Positions 9,521-17,402 of a stretch of 64,000 bases of DNA are shown in pieces. The notes under the pieces are model-generated. The model saw nothing but the letters and a program-made list of their open reading frames with translations, did not search any database and was not told the origin of the DNA. The translations under genes were made by a program, and so were the position numbers. The number at the start of each line of letters is the position of its first letter. Position 1 is the stretch's first letter. Source of the DNA: Candidatus Neomicrothrix sp. UBA2983 (GTDB lineage: Bacteria; Actinomycetota; Acidimicrobiia; Acidimicrobiales; MedAcidi-G1); the NCBI GenBank assembly GCA_002346745.1, contig DEAL01000021.1, positions 1 through 64,000 of the forward strand. Direction: 5' to 3'.

Positions 9521-9526
9521 ACTCTA
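9521..9526 (-). promoter_or_regulatory. candidate -10 box TAGAGT for the Gfo/Idh/MocA gene
   Basis: In the 206-base divergent gap 9435-9640, minus-strand TAGAGT would give a transcript with a ~80-base leader to GTG 9434. It lies in the loop of a small inverted repeat (GTGAC 9516-9520 / GTCAC 9530-9534) that could be an operator. The gap shows no tRNA or ORF. Confidence 0.3.
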
Positions 9527-9628
9527 ACGGTCACGGTTCGACGTTGATGGGGGGAACGAGTACTCGAGCGGAGACGCGAGCGGTGTCCGGTGGGCGCCGG
9601 CGAGTGATCGAAGCCCGCAACGCCACGG

Positions 9629-9634
9629 TAGTTT
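9629..9634 (+). promoter_or_regulatory. -10 box TAGTTT, leaderless start for the UDP-sugar dehydrogenase
   Basis: TAGTTT is followed by six bases and ATG 9641; there is no Shine-Dalgarno sequence. Confidence 0.55.
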
Positions 9635-9640
9635 CGTGCC

Positions 9641-10948
9641 ATGAGGATTACGGTGGTTGGAATCGGGAAGATCGGTCTCCCGATCGCATTGCAGGCGGCG
9701 GCAACCGGCCATGAGGTGGTCGGGGCGGACATCAGTCTGGAACTCGTCGACACCGTGCTCGCCGGGCGTGAACCCTTTCCGGGCGAGGACCAACTGCTGG
9801 ATCGTCTGACCGAGGCTCTTGACGCCAACCGATTCACCGCAACCACGGACACCCCTGCGGCGGTTGCGGGTGCCGACGCCGTGGTGGTGGCCGTTCCGCT
9901 GATCATCGACGCCGACTATCGGCCGGACTTTCGGGCGTTGGATGCCGCGACGACAGCCATCGGGTCTGGCCTCGGAGCGGGAACCTTGGTGTCCTACGAG
10001 ACGACGATCCCCGTAGGCACGACCAGGGGTCGCTTTGCCCCGAGGCTGGCTGAGTTGAGCGGCCTCGCCCCGGGAAGCGGGTTCTTCGCATGCTTCAGCC
10101 CGGAACGCGTCTTCAGTGGTCGGATCTTCGCCGATCTCCGCAAGTGGCCGAAGATCGTTGGCGGGATCGACGAAGCATCCACCGAGCGAGGGCGGAAGCT
10201 CTACGAGGCGATGCTGGAGTTCGACCCTCGTGACGACCTGTCTCGACCCAACGGCGTCTGGTGCGTGGAAAACGCGGAGACCGCGGAGATGGTCAAGTTG
10301 GCTGAGACCACCTACCGAGACGTGAACATTGCCCTCGCCAACGAGTTCAGTTGCTATGCGGACCAGATGGGCATCCGCTTTGATGCCGTCGCCGAGGCTG
10401 CGAATTCCCAGCCGTTCTCCCACCTGCACCGTCCAGGCATTGCCGTTGGAGGTCACTGCATCCCGGTGTATCCGCACTTGTATTCGAACGGCGACCCGGC
10501 AGCGCAGATGCCGAGGCTCTCGCGGGCTATCAACGACCAGATGCCCGCCTACACGGTCGGGCGCCTGACCGACGCGATGGATGGTGATCTGAGCGGTTCC
10601 AGCGTGGCGGTCATGGGAGCTGCGTACCGGGGTGGGGTCAAGGAGACCGCATTCTCCGGGGTGTTCGACGTCGTCGCTGAACTCGAGCGCAGGGGAGCGG
10701 TGGCCAAGGTTCATGACCCGCTGTACGACGACGATGAACTCGTGGCACTCGGCTTCCAGCCGTTCCACGTCGGCGAACCGTGCGACGCGATGGTCCTCCA
10801 AGCCGACCATGCCGAATACATGAGTCTCCAGGTCGACGACCTTCCGGGAGTGCGGGCGGTGGTGGACGGCCGGGGCGTGCTCGACCCGAGCTACTGGTTG
10901 GGTGAGGGTGTGGCGTTCGTTGCCCTGGGACGGGGCGATCTGGGGTGA
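9641..10948 (+). CDS. UDP-N-acetyl-hexosamine 6-dehydrogenase (WbpA/WecC type)
   Basis: This 435-residue member of the UDP-glucose/GDP-mannose dehydrogenase family oxidises the C6 hydroxyl of a UDP-sugar to a carboxylate with two NAD+. It has the N-terminal NAD-binding motif VVGIGKIGLPIALQAA, a central domain (VKLAETTYRDVNIALANE), the catalytic cysteine in VGGHCIPVYP (Cys273) and the C-terminal UDP-binding domain (VAVMGAAYRGGVKETAFS). The VENAETAEMVKLAETTYRD segment resembles WbpA/WecC-like enzymes acting on UDP-GlcNAc or UDP-ManNAc rather than UDP-glucose. It would provide UDP-GlcNAcA for the neighbouring WbpB/E/D-like enzymes. It converges on the aminotransferase gene with 12 bases between stops. 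Confidence 0.85.
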   Translation: MRITVVGIGKIGLPIALQAAATGHEVVGADISLELVDTVLAGREPFPGEDQLLDRLTEALDANRFTATTDTPAAVAGADAVVVAVPLIIDADYRPDFRALDAATTAIGSGLGAGTLVSYETTIPVGTTRGRFAPRLAELSGLAPGSGFFACFSPERVFSGRIFADLRKWPKIVGGIDEASTERGRKLYEAMLEFDPRDDLSRPNGVWCVENAETAEMVKLAETTYRDVNIALANEFSCYADQMGIRFDAVAEAANSQPFSHLHRPGIAVGGHCIPVYPHLYSNGDPAAQMPRLSRAINDQMPAYTVGRLTDAMDGDLSGSSVAVMGAAYRGGVKETAFSGVFDVVAELERRGAVAKVHDPLYDDDELVALGFQPFHVGEPCDAMVLQADHAEYMSLQVDDLPGVRAVVDGRGVLDPSYWLGEGVAFVALGRGDLG

Positions 10949-10960
10949 TGCCGGGGCCGG

Positions 10961-12061
10961 TCAGGCCCCGAGCGCGGAGCGCACCACGTCGATGATGTGA
11001 TCCACCTCACTCGCTTCGAGGTGGTGGTGGACAGGTAGCGAGATGACACTCGCGGCGACGGCCTCCGCCCGTGGCGAGCCGTCGATGCGCACCCGGGGGT
11101 GTGTCCGGTAGCAGTCGTAGTCGTACACGGCCTTTGGATAGTAGAAACCGTGGCCGACCCCGTGTTCGGCCAGGGACTCGGCAAGTGCGTCCCGATGGAT
11201 GGGGGACTCCTGGGTCAGTCGGATCGTGTATTGGTGCCAGACATGGCCAGCGTCTGCCGCGGCATTTGGTGTCACCAGGCCGGGCAGGCCTTCGAGCCCC
11301 TTTCCGAGCGCAGCGGCGTTCTTCCGCCTTGCGGCAAGCATGGCCTCTACATGGTCGAATTGGGGGATGGCCACGGCCGCTGCTAGGTCGGTGAGCCTCA
11401 GGTTGTGGCCGGGCATTTCATAGTCGTAGCGCCGCTCCATTCCCTGGTTCCGCAGGGTGCGCATCCGCTGTTCGAGATCCGGGTCATCGACGGTTACCAC
11501 ACCGCCTTCACCACACATCAGGTTCTTGGTCGCATAGAACGAGAAGCAGCCGAGCCCGAAGGAGCCGGCCGCCTGACCTGAAGGGGTGGTGGCGAAGTGA
11601 GCTTGTGCGGCGTCCTCCACCAGCGCCAGGTTGTGACGCTCACAAATGTTGGTGGCCGACGCCATGTCGGCCGTTCCTCCGTACAGGTGGACGGGCAGGA
11701 GCGCGCGGGTGCGCTTGCTGAGGAGCGGTTCGACAGTCCCCATGTCGAGGTTGAAGTCGTCCCCGATATCGCCGAAGCGCGCGGTGGCACCGGTTTCGAG
11801 GATCGCATTCAACGTGGCGGCAAAGGTGAGTGGACTGGTGATCACCTCGTCACCTGGTCCGATACCGAAGGAGCGAAGTGCGAGAAGGAGGGCCGCGGTG
11901 CCGCTGTTGACCGCCACGGCAGCGCGGGTGCCTGCCATCTCGCTGCACCGTTCCTCGAATTCGACGACTTTCGGCCCCTGAGCGATCATCCCCGAGTCAA
12001 GGACCGAAAGGACCTCAGCTTTGATCGCGTCGTCGATGGCAACTCTCGTGATCGGAATCAT
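10961..12061 (-). CDS. DegT/DnrJ/EryC1 sugar aminotransferase (WbpE-like)
   Basis: A 366-residue PLP-dependent aminotransferase. The cofactor region VEDAAQAHFA and the Schiff-base lysine in FYATKNLMCGEGG are typical of the DegT/AHBA family. In this pathway it would convert the 3-keto intermediate made by the Gfo-type enzyme to UDP-GlcNAc(3NH2)A using glutamate, the WbpE step. The ATG at 12061 has an AGGAG-type Shine-Dalgarno sequence upstream. It follows the amidotransferase gene (12219-14141) in the same direction across a 157-base gap that contains two palindromes. Confidence 0.85.
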   Translation of the reverse strand: MIPITRVAIDDAIKAEVLSVLDSGMIAQGPKVVEFEERCSEMAGTRAAVAVNSGTAALLLALRSFGIGPGDEVITSPLTFAATLNAILETGATARFGDIGDDFNLDMGTVEPLLSKRTRALLPVHLYGGTADMASATNICERHNLALVEDAAQAHFATTPSGQAAGSFGLGCFSFYATKNLMCGEGGVVTVDDPDLEQRMRTLRNQGMERRYDYEMPGHNLRLTDLAAAVAIPQFDHVEAMLAARRKNAAALGKGLEGLPGLVTPNAAADAGHVWHQYTIRLTQESPIHRDALAESLAEHGVGHGFYYPKAVYDYDCYRTHPRVRIDGSPRAEAVAASVISLPVHHHLEASEVDHIIDVVRSALGA

Positions 12062-12086
12062 TCCGCTCCTGGTGAATGGTGGCCGT

Positions 12087-12098
12087 GGCGGTACCGCC
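12087..12098. repeat. 12-bp perfect palindrome upstream of the aminotransferase gene
   Basis: GGCGGTACCGCC is its own reverse complement. It lies 26 bases upstream of the aminotransferase ATG and may be an operator or a small hairpin in the leader. Confidence 0.4.
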
Positions 12099-12167
12099 GA
12101 GTGGCGGCTGGAATGTTCCTGCCACCGCGGTCAGTCGGGCGCCCCAAGCAAGTTGTCGCTCCGGCAA

Positions 12168-12179
12168 GGTTATGTAACC
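12168..12179. repeat. inverted repeat GGTTA-TG-TAACC
   Basis: Five-base arms around a two-base centre lie in the same 157-base gap. On the minus strand the right arm runs into TAACCT, a possible -10 box for the aminotransferase gene with a leader of roughly 90 bases. Function is not shown. Confidence 0.3.
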
Positions 12180-12218
12180 GATACGTGGACCTGGTGCGTT
12201 GCCAGAGGGGTACCAGTT

Positions 12219-14141
12219 TCAAGACAGGCCGGGAATGGTGCGGCGCGCGTAGTCGGCGATGTGGCGACCTGCCCAGTGGTAGTCGATGCCAACTGTGGCG
12301 AAGTAGGAAGCCAGTCCCAAGACGTTCAACCGGTTGTCTTGGGCGAGGCGTTCGATGGACTCCTCGCGTGTCGCCAGTCCGAAGCGAACCTGATTCGAGC
12401 GCAGGGCGTCGTGCTCAGTCATACCTAGCCCGAGCAGGTACATGAGGTTGTAGAAGGGGGCGGTCCCGTCGCCCATCCTCCACGACGTCGACGACCGCTT
12501 CTCGTCGGCGCTCCAGTCGTAGGTGCCGCGCAGGGTCGTTTCGAGTTCCGCTTCGTCCCAAGGGATGTAGGAGAAGGGCCGGACGAACTCGTGCTTGCCG
12601 AGGTAGTAGTCGATGAAACCCCTCGTGCCTTCCTTGGCGAGGGACGGAAAGAGCCCAGGCGACCGGGTCGCGTGGCTGGCATACGAGAACACCATCTTGC
12701 AGAGACTCGTCGTGGAGAGGCGATAGGAAACGCCGCCTTCGGGGCTTGGCGCCGGCTTGGCCCCGGCGAGCATCGACTTGAAACCCGTGGTCTCGAGCGG
12801 ATGGTCGGCCATGACCGCTGGCAGGTTGCCGCGTTCCTTCGAGATGACCCCCGCCCACCGGAAATACGGCTTGTCCCCCGCCATGAGGATCGGAATCGTG
12901 CCGATGCGCGGATGCTTCAGCCAGGCGTGAAGCGCCTTGTTGATTCGGCGTCGGTTCCTGCGGATGTCGGGGGAGACCACGACATGCTCGACGTGAAGGT
13001 CGCCGCACATCCGGGACATGTTCTCCCGGGCGGCTGTGGTGACCATCCCCCAGTCGTAGGTATACGCCGTGGGCTTGAACCCCATCTCGCAGAGGAGATG
13101 GAGGATGTAGCAACTGTCCCGGCCGCCGCTGAGACAGGCCAGGACGGACCGCCCGTCCGGTGACATGTCTCGGAGATCGGCCTCGAGGGCGTCGAGACCG
13201 GCGTACTGCGGGATGGTGAAGTCCCGGCACACCAGACATACACCGTTGGCATCGAAGTCGAGGCCCGGGAAGGTCTCTGGCAGAACGCATCTGGTGCAGC
13301 GGCGAAGTGAGGCGGCGTGTTCGAGGGCTGCCTCCGAGACGCGGTCCATCTGCCGGACGAAGTCGTCGTCGAGCGAGCCGTGGTTAAGGTGCAGGCCCAT
13401 TGCGCCTTCCATCCCCTCGGTGCCCAACTTCGTGCCCACCTGAGAGATCTCGACCCGGTCGTGGCCCTGCTGCCTGAACCAGACGGTCGTCTCTAAGGGC
13501 AACTGTCGGGACTGCTCGGGGTTCGGGAGTTGCCGGGGCTCACTGGCGAGGATGGTGGTTCCGTCACCGAGTTCCTCACGGTAGAGGTTGCCGACGTTCG
13601 TTCGGCAAAGCAGATCACCCGTTGACGATGCCGCAATGACGCTGTACTCGCCGCGGAGCCGTTCGAACACGGCGTCGACTGGACCCTCTCGACCGCCTTG
13701 ATCCCACTCTTCGAGCAGCATGGAGATTACGGCCGTATCCGTCTCGATGCCCGAGGCGTCGATCTTGCAAGCTGACCGCAACTCCGCCTCGTTGGTGATG
13801 ACCCCGTTGTGGACGACGAGCCATGAGCCAACCACGATCGGCTGGTTGTTGTCCAGCGACCCTGAGTAGCCATGCGTCTCGAGCCGGCTGTGCCCGAAGA
13901 GCGCCTCGGCGCCCAGCTTGCGGGCAGCGCCGACGATGTCTTGCCCCTCGTGGGTTTGCAATAACGTGGCGAACGCCTGGTTTGCCTTGGCCACGTCGAT
14001 CCGGTCGGCGTCGATCAGGACGAGTCCACTGGCGTCGCTGCCTCGCCGCTGCGCCAGTCGCCCCGCTGCGATGAGCGCGTCCACGTCGTCCTCGTTGAGC
14101 CGGCTTCGGGGCGTCGTGAGCACGGCGAACAATCCACACAT
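12219..14141 (-). CDS. class II glutaminase / N-acetyl-sugar amidotransferase fusion (WbpG-like)
   Basis: The 640-residue protein joins two enzymes. Residues 1-~225 are an Ntn-type class II glutaminase like that of GlmS: nucleophile Cys2 in MCGLFAV, FGHSRLETHG (81-91) and VVHNGVITN (109-117). Residues ~280-640 match the WbpG/PseA-type N-acetyl-sugar amidotransferase family: a cysteine knuckle (Cys282, 285, 302, 305), an ATP-pyrophosphatase loop SGGRDS (338-343) and KPYFRWAGVISKERGN further on. WbpG converts a 3-acetamido group of a UDP-ManNAc3NAcA-type sugar to acetamidino, normally taking ammonia from separate HisH/HisF-like partners. Here the glutaminase is built in, so one polypeptide may do both steps. 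The adjacent WbpE-like gene supports this substrate. Confidence 0.8.
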   Translation of the reverse strand: MCGLFAVLTTPRSRLNEDDVDALIAAGRLAQRRGSDASGLVLIDADRIDVAKANQAFATLLQTHEGQDIVGAARKLGAEALFGHSRLETHGYSGSLDNNQPIVVGSWLVVHNGVITNEAELRSACKIDASGIETDTAVISMLLEEWDQGGREGPVDAVFERLRGEYSVIAASSTGDLLCRTNVGNLYREELGDGTTILASEPRQLPNPEQSRQLPLETTVWFRQQGHDRVEISQVGTKLGTEGMEGAMGLHLNHGSLDDDFVRQMDRVSEAALEHAASLRRCTRCVLPETFPGLDFDANGVCLVCRDFTIPQYAGLDALEADLRDMSPDGRSVLACLSGGRDSCYILHLLCEMGFKPTAYTYDWGMVTTAARENMSRMCGDLHVEHVVVSPDIRRNRRRINKALHAWLKHPRIGTIPILMAGDKPYFRWAGVISKERGNLPAVMADHPLETTGFKSMLAGAKPAPSPEGGVSYRLSTTSLCKMVFSYASHATRSPGLFPSLAKEGTRGFIDYYLGKHEFVRPFSYIPWDEAELETTLRGTYDWSADEKRSSTSWRMGDGTAPFYNLMYLLGLGMTEHDALRSNQVRFGLATREESIERLAQDNRLNVLGLASYFATVGIDYHWAGRHIADYARRTIPGLS

Positions 14142-14179
14142 TCAAGGGCTCCCGTCAGTCTTGGTCTCGGCGTGGCGGT

Positions 14180-15157
14180 CTAACGCTGACCCTCGAACGA
14201 ACCCCGAACTGCGAGTGGGGAGGAGAGCAGCACATCAAGCACAAGTGCCAAGAGGAGGATGATCGCCCCACCGATGAACAGGAGCGAGGCGGCGGTCACT
14301 TCGACCGTCGTGACGCTTGTGCCCACCGTTCTAAAGACGAGGAGCACCGACCAGAAGAATCCAATGGACAGGCTCGCCAAGCCAGACACGTAGGCAATTG
14401 GTACCGGAGTGGTCTCGAGCACGGTGTGCCGGTACCACATTCGAATCCAGAAGCCCTTGAGCAGGAGCAGGGCAATGGGCATGGCGACCTTCCTTGGTCG
14501 CAACTTGGATTCTTCGCCGACCCCGTAGACAGGGTCCATCGGCACGTCCATGACGACGGCTGAATTGATGGCGGCGGTGAGGAGGAGGTCATTGGGGACG
14601 CCATAACGCGGGTATATCCCCCGGCGTAGGAACTGCTCGGTGAGAGGCCGCGAGGAGACCGCGTAGCCGTTCTGCGAGTCACCGATCGACCAGTAGCCGG
14701 TCGCGATCCGCGTCATGAACGAGAGAATAATACTGCCGATCTTGCGGACTCGAGGAATCTCGCTCCAGTTGCTCTGCAGGTTGTAGCGGTTTCCCTTGGC
14801 ATAATCGCAGCGCCCCTCTGCCACCGGTGCGACAAGGCGAATGAGTTCGTTTGGGTCCATCTGACCGTCGCCCGCCATCACGCCGATGACGTCGGCGTCC
14901 CGGCGGACGGCTTCCCGGTAGCCGTCCTCGATGGCGGCACCGACGCCGCCGTTTTCTGGTCGGGCGACAAGGACGATCCGGGAGTCGCCGCCAGCGAGGT
15001 TCTCGACGATTTCACAGGTCCGGTCGGGGGCGGGACTGGCGTCATCGACGACGACGATGAGGTCGACATAGTCGGGCATGGTCTGGATCACTCCGGTGAT
15101 CTGGAGTTCCTCTTTAAATGCCGGGACTACGACGGCGACCGTCTGGTTCAAGTGCAT
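14180..15157 (-). CDS. GT2 glycosyltransferase with C-terminal membrane anchor
   Basis: This 325-residue protein has an N-terminal GT-A domain (VAVVVPAFKEE, then VVVDDASPAPDRT and GDGQMDPNEL carrying the metal-binding acids) and two hydrophobic helices near the C-terminus. This layout is that of DPM1/GtrB-like enzymes, which put a sugar on undecaprenyl phosphate at the inner face of the membrane. It starts at ATG 15157 with a GAAGG-type Shine-Dalgarno sequence and lies 38 bases ahead of the amidotransferase fusion gene. The sugar is unknown. Confidence 0.8.
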   Translation of the reverse strand: MHLNQTVAVVVPAFKEELQITGVIQTMPDYVDLIVVVDDASPAPDRTCEIVENLAGGDSRIVLVARPENGGVGAAIEDGYREAVRRDADVIGVMAGDGQMDPNELIRLVAPVAEGRCDYAKGNRYNLQSNWSEIPRVRKIGSIILSFMTRIATGYWSIGDSQNGYAVSSRPLTEQFLRRGIYPRYGVPNDLLLTAAINSAVVMDVPMDPVYGVGEESKLRPRKVAMPIALLLLKGFWIRMWYRHTVLETTPVPIAYVSGLASLSIGFFWSVLLVFRTVGTSVTTVEVTAASLLFIGGAIILLLALVLDVLLSSPLAVRGSFEGQR

Positions 15158-15191
15158 GCCTGGACCTTCGCTGTTCTCTGCTGTCTGATCT

Positions 15192-15251
15192 CGACCGTAC
15201 GCGTCGGTCGTCTCGGGCGGCGCGGCGGTTGGTCAAGCGCGTCATTGACGC
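15192..15251. repeat. two inverted repeats between wzt and the GT2 gene
   Basis: CGACCG (15192-15197) pairs with CGGTCG (15205-15210) around a 7-base loop, and GCGTC (15239-15243) pairs with GACGC (15247-15251) around ATT. They sit in the 112-base gap after the wzt stop and could weaken read-through or form a leader hairpin; no U-tract follows. Minus-strand TACGGT (15199-15194) is a possible -10 box for the GT2 gene. Confidence 0.3.
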
Positions 15252-15269
15252 ACCGTGACCGGTTGGACT

Positions 15270-16457
15270 TCACGACCCCGTCTCCCGCCGCACCTCGTAC
15301 CGTACCGGAATGGACACGATGCCGGCGTCGCCTGAAGCCGATGAGACGGTGAATCGGGAGGCGGCGGGAGCCTGACCATACTGGCTTCGGCCGTCCAGAG
15401 AATGGGCGCCGAGGTCGACCACGTAGTCGCCGCCCAGGAGACCGAGCCCCGTAAACGAGAAGGAGATGGTGCCGGAGCCTTCGAGGTGACCTGGCTCGCT
15501 CCCGAGGATGGTTGAATTGCTCGAGTTGACGAGGGTTCCATCAGGTGTGCGAACGGCGTAGGCGATGACGAGGTCCTCGAGGTGTTCGGCGACCGCTACC
15601 TCGGCTGTGACGACGAGTTCGTCGTCGGGTCCCACCACAGTGCAGGGGCGGCCCGCGACCGTCACGCGGACGTCGGAGAAGGCCACGACCTCCTCTGGGT
15701 TGGCCGTCCCGTCGTCATCGCCGAAGAGGTGTCGTCGGTATGCCGAGGAGACCTCGTAGGGGGCACCTCGGGCAAGGAGGTGGCCGCTGTCGAGGGCGAT
15801 GAGTTCGTCGCAAATCGATTCCGCCAAAGCAGTGTCGTGGGTGACGAAAACCATTGTGACCCCCTGCTCCCGGAAGGACCGGATTCGCTCGAGGGACTTC
15901 TGCTGGAACGCCTCGTCGCCGACTGACAGGATTTCGTCGATCAAGAGGATTTCAGGCGAGGTGCTCACCGCCAGGGAGAATCCGAGTCTGGCGTACATCC
16001 CCGAGGAATAGTGCTTGACCTGATTGTCGATGAACGGCTCCAGTTCGGCGAAGTCCACGATCTCGTCGAACACGGCGTCGATGGCTCGGCGGGAGTGTCC
16101 CATGATCGAACCCGCGAGGTAGACGTTCTCGCGTCCGGTGAGGTCGGGGTGGAACCCTGCTCCGAGTTCGAGGAGCGCGGCGAGGGAACCGATGCTGGTC
16201 ACGCGCCCAGAAGTGGGCTCGATCGTCCCAGCGATGCATTTGAGGATCGTTGACTTTCCAGACCCGTTGGCACCCAGCAGGCCGAGGACACTGCCGGTCT
16301 CTACCGTGAAACTGACGTTCTGCACCGCGTTGAACTCCCGATAGGGGATCCGACCGAAGTGGAGGGCGCGCTCCTTCAAGCTGGAGTACTGCTCAGCGTG
16401 GACGCGAAACCGCTTGGTGAGATGTTCGACGACGATCGTCCCCTTCGGTGGGTTCAT
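15270..16457 (-). CDS. wzt: polysaccharide ABC transporter ATP-binding protein (Wzt)
   Basis: The 395-residue ATPase has Walker A GLLGANGSGKSTIL, signature YSSGMYARLGFSLA and Walker B ILLIDEILSVGDEAF, as in the TagH/Wzt group. Residues after ~245 form an extra beta-rich domain (DVRVTVAGRPCTVVGPDDEL onward), matching the Wzt C-terminal domain that in E. coli O8/O9 recognises the finished glycan terminus. It energises export of complete undecaprenyl-linked polysaccharide through the permease encoded 9 bases upstream. Presence of the extra domain suggests an end-modified (for example methylated) substrate. Confidence 0.88.
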   Translation of the reverse strand: MNPPKGTIVVEHLTKRFRVHAEQYSSLKERALHFGRIPYREFNAVQNVSFTVETGSVLGLLGANGSGKSTILKCIAGTIEPTSGRVTSIGSLAALLELGAGFHPDLTGRENVYLAGSIMGHSRRAIDAVFDEIVDFAELEPFIDNQVKHYSSGMYARLGFSLAVSTSPEILLIDEILSVGDEAFQQKSLERIRSFREQGVTMVFVTHDTALAESICDELIALDSGHLLARGAPYEVSSAYRRHLFGDDDGTANPEEVVAFSDVRVTVAGRPCTVVGPDDELVVTAEVAVAEHLEDLVIAYAVRTPDGTLVNSSNSTILGSEPGHLEGSGTISFSFTGLGLLGGDYVVDLGAHSLDGRSQYGQAPAASRFTVSSASGDAGIVSIPVRYEVRRETGS

Positions 16458-16466
16458 CGATCCAAC

Positions 16467-17324
16467 TCAGAGTCGCTCGGCCAGCGAACCTTCGAGGCGA
16501 CCGAATGTCCGGAAGGCGGCGAACAGGGCGAGGACGCAGAATCCGAGGAGTACGAGGGTGTTCCGGAGGTGCCCTGCGACCGAAAGGTCGGGGAGGTAGC
16601 CGGGAGGAGGGTTGTGCAGTGCCTGCTGAAAGACCAGCACCACGGTCGTGACCGGGTTGAGTAGCGCCAGCCAGTCGACGTTTCCCAGGCGGTCCGCGAC
16701 CAACTGGTGGTTGTAGACAACCGGCGTTAGCCAGAACCAGGCGAGAAGGGCCAGTTCGAGGAGGTGTCGCGTGTCCCGAAAGAGGGCGTTGAGGACCGCG
16801 AGCACGAGCGAAAGGGCCGTGGCGAGGACTGTGAGGGTGAACAGGGACAGCGGGAGCAGAGCGAGGGCTGCCCAGTCAGGTTCGTGCCGGAAGGCGAGAA
16901 GAGCGGCAGCGAGCACGGAGGCCTGGAGGAGGAAGTGGACCATCGCCGATCCGACGGCCGCGAGTGGCAGGACCTCTCTGGGAAACCAGATCTTCTGCAC
17001 GATCGGTGCATTACCGATGATCGATTCGGCGCCGCTGCCGAGGCTGGCCGAGAAGAAGTTCCAGACGAGGAGGCCTGACAGGAGGAAGATCGCGAACTCG
17101 GGGATCTGGGTCCGAAGGATCTCCTGAAAGACAACCGAGAAGACGACGAGGTACAGCAACGGGTTGAGTAATGACCAGAGGAAGCCGAGCATGCTGTTCT
17201 TGTAACGGATGCGGAGCGAGGTTCGGGAGAGGTTGACGAGCAACTCCCGGTAGGCAAACACGGTGCGCAACCGCTCGACCACACCGACGCGGTGTGGGCC
17301 GATGGTTGTCCGTGCACGCTTCAT
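16467..17324 (-). CDS. wzm: polysaccharide ABC transporter permease (Wzm)
   Basis: The 285-residue membrane protein has six hydrophobic segments and the ABC-2 family stretch RTSLRIRYKNSMLGFLWSLL, typical of Wzm/TagG permeases. It pairs with the Wzt-like ATPase downstream to export polysaccharide. ATG 17324 is chosen over the GTG at 17345: it has GGAGG four bases upstream and suits the mapped TAGGGT promoter. Confidence 0.88.
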   Translation of the reverse strand: MKRARTTIGPHRVGVVERLRTVFAYRELLVNLSRTSLRIRYKNSMLGFLWSLLNPLLYLVVFSVVFQEILRTQIPEFAIFLLSGLLVWNFFSASLGSGAESIIGNAPIVQKIWFPREVLPLAAVGSAMVHFLLQASVLAAALLAFRHEPDWAALALLPLSLFTLTVLATALSLVLAVLNALFRDTRHLLELALLAWFWLTPVVYNHQLVADRLGNVDWLALLNPVTTVVLVFQQALHNPPPGYLPDLSVAGHLRNTLVLLGFCVLALFAAFRTFGRLEGSLAERL

Positions 17325-17348
17325 CGATCCTCCGCTCCCGGGCACGAA

Positions 17349-17354
17349 ACCCTA
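17349..17354 (-). promoter_or_regulatory. -10 box TAGGGT upstream of wzm
   Basis: Minus-strand TAGGGT would start a transcript about 19 bases before ATG 17324, leaving room for the GGAGG ribosome site. It probably drives the wzm-wzt unit. Confidence 0.5.
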
Positions 17355-17402
17355 CCAACGGACACCTGACGGCTAGAGGAGGCGAACCGTCGAAGCCCTG
17401 TG

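Noticed and set aside
9435..9640. tRNA or small RNA gene in the largest intergenic gap
   Set aside because: No cloverleaf or T-loop consensus was found; only a weak inverted repeat and two promoter-like boxes are visible.
9524..10810. 428-codon minus-strand frame antisense to the UDP-sugar dehydrogenase
   Set aside because: The plus strand has the intact NAD motif, catalytic Cys273 and a leaderless promoter; the antisense frame has none.
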